From Geojedonia sp051814705 (GTDB taxonomy: Bacteria; Bacteroidota; Bacteroidia; Flavobacteriales; Flavobacteriaceae): a stretch of 64,000 bases of DNA. Position 1 is the stretch's first letter; each line of letters begins with the position of its first letter. The notes beneath the pieces were generated by a model. That model did not search any database. It was not told the origin of the DNA and worked only from the letters and a program-made list of their open reading frames with translations. Shown here one piece after another: positions 59,147 through 64,000 of the stretch. The stretch lies in the NCBI GenBank assembly GCA_051814705.1, contig JBPWQW010000004.1, positions 434,001 through 498,000 on the forward strand. The letters are read 5' to 3'. The position numbers and the translations under genes were made by a program.

Positions 59147-60574
59147 TTAATTGTCAATTTTATATAATTTCCAGCCTTCTGGACATTCCTTTACTATGCT
59201 TAAGTTGTAATGATTATTCAAATTATTCCAATTTATTATCGGGTTTTTGCCTGTCCATTGTTTATTAAATTTTGTGGGATGAAAGAGGATTAAATCATTT
59301 GGTTTAAAATTAGAATACTTCTTCTTCCAAAGATTTTGATAATCAAAAGTCAAACCTCTGCCTTTTAAAGCAATGTCAACATCAAAACTATATAATTTTT
59401 GGTTTTGAAAGGGACGTACTGCCTCTACCAAATCTAATTCAAATTGATGGCGCTCTAGTAGCGGTTTAAAGGCTTGATATATTAAAACTAATTGCGAAAA
59501 TAAAATTGAAAAGAGTAGAAAATAACAAGCTTTTTTTGTAACATTTAACTGTAATAGATAAATATATGCAGGATAAAAAACTATTAAAACCAAAGGGAAA
59601 GACAACACTAAAAAGCGGTTATTTTGAAAAGGGATTCCTGCTAAAAATAGGGCATATAGAATTACACTTATTCCTATTGATTTTTTCTGTTTAATCCAGA
59701 CTTTTTTTTGAAACAAAAAAGGTATAAAAAATATCCCTGTAACGACATAACGTGGGTGGAATAGATTTGAAAAAGCATAAAATAAATTGGGAAAGGTATT
59801 TAAGCTTGTGCCATCCACCGTTGTGAAACTACTTTTAAAGAAATTAATAAATGACCACTCTTGCAACCAATTGTGCGATAAAAAACCAATATAATTTGAT
59901 TGGCGAATGGCTACATGTGGAATTAATAAAATACTCACGATCCCTATTAATAGGGGAATATGTTTTAGAACGTTTTTATATTTAATAAATTGAAATACTG
60001 CTATTAAAAGAAAAGGCAAAATAATAACAGCTCCAGCATACCTTGTCATTATTGTACAAATACTAAAGATTGTAAAAAAGTAAAAATATTTTATATGTAA
60101 TTCTTGTCTAAATTTTAAGAATTGATAAACAGCCAAAACAATAAAACAAGTAGTTAACATATCTGACATGACCACGACACCATGTTTTAATACATAGGGA
60201 GACAACACATAAAAAAGTATAACATATAGCACTGATAATTTATTGGGGGAAGGAAATAATAATCCAACGATTTTGTGCAAATATAAAGCGGACACAGATA
60301 GAGAAACAACAGAAACAAAAACCAACGATAAAGCTGTATGTTGAATTAAACTATTTAATGCAGCTCCAAAAATAGGGTAGAAAAGCGGCCAAAAATAATC
60401 ACCTGGGTTGCTCCCCGTACTTATAAAGCGATTTAGAGCTTCAGTATATCTTAAATATTCATAGGGGTCTTGCCCATAGAGCCCATCAAAATGAAATATA
60501 AAATAAGTGATAAACCATAACAGTACCGGTAAAACTAATAACACCCATTTATTATATTTTAAGAAATATTTCAT
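59147..60574 (-). CDS. ArnT/GT39-like membrane glycosyltransferase
   Basis: 475 residues with about 10-12 membrane segments. The first periplasmic loop has the acidic motif FDGLYGQDPYEYLRY of GT-C enzymes, then a block SVSALYLHKIVGLLF. The soluble C-terminal domain (from about 390) reads DVDIALKGRGLTFDYQNLWK. Enzymes of this class use polyprenyl-phosphate sugars to modify lipids or proteins on the periplasmic side. The GT2 enzyme at 40.5 kb is of the type that makes such donors. It overlaps the methyltransferase gene by 4 nt. Confidence 0.85.
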   Translation of the reverse strand: MKYFLKYNKWVLLVLPVLLWFITYFIFHFDGLYGQDPYEYLRYTEALNRFISTGSNPGDYFWPLFYPIFGAALNSLIQHTALSLVFVSVVSLSVSALYLHKIVGLLFPSPNKLSVLYVILFYVLSPYVLKHGVVVMSDMLTTCFIVLAVYQFLKFRQELHIKYFYFFTIFSICTIMTRYAGAVIILPFLLIAVFQFIKYKNVLKHIPLLIGIVSILLIPHVAIRQSNYIGFLSHNWLQEWSFINFFKSSFTTVDGTSLNTFPNLFYAFSNLFHPRYVVTGIFFIPFLFQKKVWIKQKKSIGISVILYALFLAGIPFQNNRFLVLSFPLVLIVFYPAYIYLLQLNVTKKACYFLLFSILFSQLVLIYQAFKPLLERHQFELDLVEAVRPFQNQKLYSFDVDIALKGRGLTFDYQNLWKKKYSNFKPNDLILFHPTKFNKQWTGKNPIINWNNLNNHYNLSIVKECPEGWKLYKIDN

Positions 60575-61332
60575 TTAATAGATGTCTTAAACCAACAAAA
60601 AGGAGAGTCTTTTCTGCCTATAAGTCTAAAAAGGATGTTTTTTGGATTGTATAAGATTTCAAAGTTTTCAAGATTATTAATGTTATGATGATAATAATTT
60701 GCAGCCATATTTGGAACTCCCAATAAAGTATAATAATCATGTGTACGTTTTTTGGCACTTGCCATTTCAGCTTCTCTATAAAAGGGGCTATCTAAAATAT
60801 GTATTTCGCCATTTGGCTTTATAAATGTTAGCAATTTTGACATCAAAGCTTTAAAGTCTGAAAAATATTGAACACTCGCATTTAATGTAATAATATCAAA
60901 TGGGACATGAAATTTAGAATCGATTCGAAAAATATCGCCATATATAAATTCAAGCTTTTCGTTATTAAAAACACGTGCAGCCTGCTCTAATTCAAATGTG
61001 TTTATATCTAAACCAATAATTTTATTGGCACCATTGGATTCTGCAATTAAATTTGTAAACCACCCATTTCCACAACCCACATCCAAAAGATTAAAATTTT
61101 GAAATTTTGAATTTAAATAGGTCATGAAACGTTTAGCAGATTTATTGCGTAGGTTCCATTCCCAAGCATTTGGGTTAGAAGAGCTTACTAAAGGTAGTTT
61201 TCTTAAGTCTTTATCATCGAGAATTCGATGCTCTTTTTTTCTTGCCTCAACATATAATGTTGAAAAAGTAGTTTTTTCTTGAGTCAGGTAAACTACTCCT
61301 TTTTTTCTATATGGAAAGTCGCTTTTTTTCAT
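60571..61332 (-). CDS. Class I SAM methyltransferase
   Basis: 253 residues. Motif I is LLDVGCGNGWFTNLIAESNG, followed by IIGLDINTFEL, the FDIITLNASVQYF strand and LLTFIKPNGEIHILDSPFYR. It overlaps both neighbours by 4 nt, GT39 downstream and the radical SAM gene upstream. The substrate is unknown; methyltransferase/radical SAM adjacency is repeated three times in this operon. Confidence 0.87.
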   Translation of the reverse strand: MKKSDFPYRKKGVVYLTQEKTTFSTLYVEARKKEHRILDDKDLRKLPLVSSSNPNAWEWNLRNKSAKRFMTYLNSKFQNFNLLDVGCGNGWFTNLIAESNGANKIIGLDINTFELEQAARVFNNEKLEFIYGDIFRIDSKFHVPFDIITLNASVQYFSDFKALMSKLLTFIKPNGEIHILDSPFYREAEMASAKKRTHDYYTLLGVPNMAANYYHHNINNLENFEILYNPKNILFRLIGRKDSPFCWFKTSIK

Positions 61333-62705
61333 TTTACAATTTTCATCATGTAACTATAAATAATAGATTTTCCTAGCAATTTTAAAAATTGTAAATAATT
61401 TCCTTTTCGTTTTTCATGGTGAGAATTTACGTTATTTGTAACCCATTTTGCGGCGTAGGTATAATATTTTCGAGGATAGATCCTAGCAAAATCAATATCC
61501 CTATCTGTGGATGTTTCCCATTCAGGTTGAACGGTTATACTGTTTTCAATTTCATTGTATAACGAAGTCCCTTTAATAGGGTAAGCTACAGTGATAGTAA
61601 AGTATGTAGGGTTGGCTTCTTTTAAATAGGCAATCGTTTTTTTAATATCACTCATATCTTCACCTGGATAGCCAATCATAATAAAAGTACCCGTTTCAAT
61701 ATCATAAGCATTTACTTTTTTAATGGTTTCTTTTACCACATTAACATCGACACGTCTATCCATGGCATCAATTATTTTTTGTGAACCACTTTCGGCACCA
61801 ATCCAAATCCTGAAACATCCAATGTCTTTTAAAAGCTGTATGATTTCATCATTTAAGCGTTCAGCTCTTGTTATACATTCAAAAGGAAAGTACACATTTT
61901 GTTGTGTCATTTCATGATGAAATTCTTTGATCCATTTATGGCTTACTGTAAACACATCGTCAACAAACCAAATAGCATCTGGATTATAAGTTGTTCGAAT
62001 ATGTATTAATTCTTCAACAACAAGTTTTGCAGGCCTTCTTCGGTAACTTAATCCATAAACCGCTGTACTGCACCATTTACAGGTATAAGGACAACCGCGT
62101 TGTGTACTAATAGTCATAGAGCTTCTGCCATGGTTTGACTTCCATGCATTTAAATAAGGGTGTAAATCGATTGCTTGTCTATTTGGTTGGGGTAATTCGC
62201 TTAAGTCCTTTATTTTTTGACGCCCATCGGTTTTGATAACAGCTCCATCTTTTAAATAAGCGATGCCTTGAATTTTAGATATGTCTGTTGAATTTAAAAT
62301 GGCAGTGCTTAATTCTAACATGGTCTGTTCACCCTCGCCGATTATTAAAAAATCGGCTCCAGTTTTTAAGTAGTTATCGCAATTAAAGGTAAGGTCTGGC
62401 CCACCTAATATAACAGACGGAAACCCAAAAACAGGATTGCTTTTAAGCAATTTGACCAATCTAATCACATTGATTTTGGTCATTAAATTAGTATAGATTG
62501 CTACTATTTTTGGCTGCTTTTGTTGGATAATCTCTAATTGTTGTTGGGATGTAGAAAATGTACTATCAAAAACGTAATTTTCCACATGGTTTAAATTCAA
62601 ATATCCCGAAATGTATAACAAACCTAATGGAGGATAAGGTTTCATTATTTTTGTTTCCCTTTTATCTTCATTTATAAAGTAAGAATGTGTTAAAACAATG
62701 CTCAT
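61329..62705 (-). CDS. B12-binding-type radical SAM protein (second of operon)
   Basis: 458 residues. It opens with a B12-binding-type domain (YPPLGLLYISGYL, VILGGPDLTFNCD, LIIGEGEQTMLEL), then the radical SAM motif Cys205-x3-Cys209-x2-Cys212 (QRGCPYTCKWCSTA) and IGCFRIWIGAESGSQKIIDAMDRRV. The last is the same phrase as in the first radical SAM gene of the operon. The DxHxxG cobalamin-ligand motif is not seen. It overlaps the methyltransferase genes on both sides by 4 nt. Confidence 0.9.
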   Translation of the reverse strand: MSIVLTHSYFINEDKRETKIMKPYPPLGLLYISGYLNLNHVENYVFDSTFSTSQQQLEIIQQKQPKIVAIYTNLMTKINVIRLVKLLKSNPVFGFPSVILGGPDLTFNCDNYLKTGADFLIIGEGEQTMLELSTAILNSTDISKIQGIAYLKDGAVIKTDGRQKIKDLSELPQPNRQAIDLHPYLNAWKSNHGRSSMTISTQRGCPYTCKWCSTAVYGLSYRRRPAKLVVEELIHIRTTYNPDAIWFVDDVFTVSHKWIKEFHHEMTQQNVYFPFECITRAERLNDEIIQLLKDIGCFRIWIGAESGSQKIIDAMDRRVDVNVVKETIKKVNAYDIETGTFIMIGYPGEDMSDIKKTIAYLKEANPTYFTITVAYPIKGTSLYNEIENSITVQPEWETSTDRDIDFARIYPRKYYTYAAKWVTNNVNSHHEKRKGNYLQFLKLLGKSIIYSYMMKIVK

Positions 62706-63487
62706 GATACTTGTAGTGAAAGGATAAAATGATCAGCATATTTAGATAAAAAACGAAAGCGTCCAATTCTATGCTCTGACCAGTTTAAAAAATTTAATAA
62801 TCTAGTTTTATTTTTAAAAAATGTGTTTAAATAGGACGGTGGAACACAAATACCGATCGGGTAATAGTTTGCTTTTTTAAATTCGTCAACTGTAAGAGAT
62901 ACTATTTCATTAGGGTTGTAAAACCAAGTTTTTACAGGATTCCCACTAACATTAACTAGGACACAGTGCTCCGTATTTCTTCGTGATATTAATGTCCATT
63001 TTCCTTTTAAAAAATAATAATATTTATCCCAGATACATTGTTTTGGCATGATAACACAAACAACAGTTCCGTTTTTGTTCAATAAGGTTTTGGCCATTAC
63101 AAAAAAGCGTGTTAATTCTTCTGGGTTTAAACAATTTAGCCCTCCAAAATTTGAAAATATTAGATCAAATTTGTTAGGAAATGAGAAGGTGGAGAGTGCA
63201 TTTATGTCTAATTGCTGAAACTTTATGTTACCAAATTTTTTTTTCTTGTTTGCGTAGTGAATCATTTCAGCCGATATATCTGTAGCAGTCACGTGATGGT
63301 TTTGTTTAGCAAACCATAAAGCATCTTCTCCAGTTCCACAATTAACTTCTAAAATATTTAATCGCTCTTTATTTATATTTAATTTTTCGAGATGATCTCT
63401 AACCAATTGCCGTTGTAATCTACCAATTTTAGAATGAGTAAAGACCTGGTCATAATTTTTTGCGACGCTATCAAACACATTATCCAT
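62702..63487 (-). CDS. Class I SAM methyltransferase
   Basis: 261 residues from ATG 63487 (MDNVFDSVAKNYDQVF, a typical methyltransferase start with overlap of 8 nt to the upstream stop); the frame extends to ATG 63541, giving 18 more residues within the upstream gene. Motif I is ILEVNCGTGEDALWFAKQN, with VTATDISAEMI and FDLIFSNFGGLNCL. It ends with a 4-nt overlap to the second radical SAM gene. UbiE/Coq5-like fold; substrate unknown. Confidence 0.88.
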   Translation of the reverse strand: MDNVFDSVAKNYDQVFTHSKIGRLQRQLVRDHLEKLNINKERLNILEVNCGTGEDALWFAKQNHHVTATDISAEMIHYANKKKKFGNIKFQQLDINALSTFSFPNKFDLIFSNFGGLNCLNPEELTRFFVMAKTLLNKNGTVVCVIMPKQCIWDKYYYFLKGKWTLISRRNTEHCVLVNVSGNPVKTWFYNPNEIVSLTVDEFKKANYYPIGICVPPSYLNTFFKNKTRLLNFLNWSEHRIGRFRFLSKYADHFILSLQVS

Positions 63488-64000
63488 TTTTATGTCGCAG
63501 GTTTTGAAGTTGAAACGCTTGTATTCTAGAGCTGGGGGCATAATAAAAATAAAGGAGCATAGACCTCAAATTAGAATATGATAAAATACTAAGTGGACTT
63601 TTTAATAATAGTTTAAAATTGTGTATAGCCTGACTTTTTCTGTACTCTTTATGCACATATCTATGTAGTTTTTTATAATATCTTGAATGGAATGTACCTT
63701 GAAACATCATAGCAAGATCGTCTGAATCGGTCCAATTAGCCTTTAATTTTAAATCATCTTTTACTTTGTTATAAAATTTTGTGCCAGGTAATGGATAAGA
63801 AACTGATATACCTAAATTATCAGGTAGTAATTCCTTGATCATTTTAATAGTTTTTTCAATGTCATTTCTAGTTTCACCTAAGTAACCAAATTGTATAAAA
63901 AAGGCCACTCTTATATTCTTTTCTTTTAGCAACTTGGTGGCATTGTAAATTTGTTCGACTGTGGTTCCCTTATCCATTGCATCTAGTATATCTTGAGAAC
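63480..64000 (-). CDS. Radical SAM protein, C-terminal part (5' end outside window)
   Basis: The frame is open from base 64000 to the stop at 63480-63482. It starts mid-protein with SQDILDAMDKGTTVEQIYNA, the end of the radical SAM barrel (compare SQKIIDAMDRRV in the second radical SAM gene). AFFIQFGYLGETRNDIEKTI, SVSYPLPGTKFYNKV and a basic C-terminal segment follow. The CxxxCxxC and any B12-binding domain would lie outside the window. It is the most upstream visible gene of the coupled operon, so the operon extends beyond 64 kb. Confidence 0.88.
   Translation of the reverse strand, partial: SQDILDAMDKGTTVEQIYNATKLLKEKNIRVAFFIQFGYLGETRNDIEKTIKMIKELLPDNLGISVSYPLPGTKFYNKVKDDLKLKANWTDSDDLAMMFQGTFHSRYYKKLHRYVHKEYRKSQAIHNFKLLLKSPLSILSYSNLRSMLLYFYYAPSSRIQAFQLQNLRHKNG

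Noticed and set aside
1..64000. CRISPR arrays, tRNA or rRNA genes, insertion sequences and integrases
   Set aside because: None seen by eye: no regularly spaced repeats, no cloverleaf-type sequence with CCA-like ends, and no transposase or recombinase motifs in any long open frame.

Overview
The window looks like a chromosomal segment of a marine-type member of the Flavobacteriaceae (Bacteroidota). The DNA is AT-rich and Shine-Dalgarno sequences are mostly weak. Two ribosomal-protein genes carry exact matches to the Bacteroidota promoter (TTG, 19 nt, TAnnTTTG). The gene content is also typical of the group: single-chain PurL, a 950-residue CarB, a GlmU-family acyltransferase-like protein, DUF4199, type B L31 and M1/M28 secreted peptidases. 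No tRNA, rRNA, CRISPR array, transposase or integrase was seen. No gap between genes exceeds 300 bases.

Layout. 1-4.3 kb is a nitrosative/anaerobic stress group: an oxidase-subunit-I-like membrane protein (cut by the window edge), the di-iron repair protein ScdA/RIC, an Rrf2 regulator with an operator built around its own -7 element, a PLP-dependent decarboxylase and a divergent Crp/Fnr regulator. 4.5-7.2 kb is a VWA plus MoxR/ChlI-like AAA+ pair. 7.25-8.45 kb is a 'mobile mystery' Fic/XRE pair with an array of palindromic operators. 8.5-13.4 kb holds a YdeI-like protein and secreted M28, beta-propeller and M1 proteins. 13.4-22.0 kb is fatty-acid beta-oxidation: acyl-CoA dehydrogenase, thiolase, FadN-type HAD/ECH fusion, MarR regulator and acyl-CoA ligase.

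22.0-28.7 kb is the most intriguing accessory block. Five secreted proteins of unknown role, three sharing one N-terminal domain, lie downstream of a PAS-LuxR regulator. The block is flanked by the intact purL 3' end on one side and a decayed second copy of the purL 3' end on the other, in direct orientation. 28.7-53.1 kb is mostly housekeeping: PurL, RsmB-type rRNA methyltransferase, an ECF sigma operon, MsbA-like ABC exporter, phosphosugar mutase, GT2, L31, GlmU-family protein, a peptide-binding lipoprotein, MtaB, a lytic transglycosylase, L34 and CarB.

53.2-64.0 kb is one translationally coupled minus-strand operon of at least 11 genes. It combines three B12-type radical SAM proteins, four SAM methyltransferases, a sulfotransferase, a flippase, a GT4 and a GT39 enzyme, and continues beyond the window. 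It probably makes and exports a methylated, sulfated or otherwise decorated glycan or glycolipid, and is the best candidate here for an undescribed biosynthetic system.

A second theme is short dispersed palindromic repeats. Intergenic copies occur near 5.66, 15.26, 15.33 and 45.5 kb. Related sequence also appears in frame inside two essential-type genes, purL and mtaB, where it encodes extra peptide segments.
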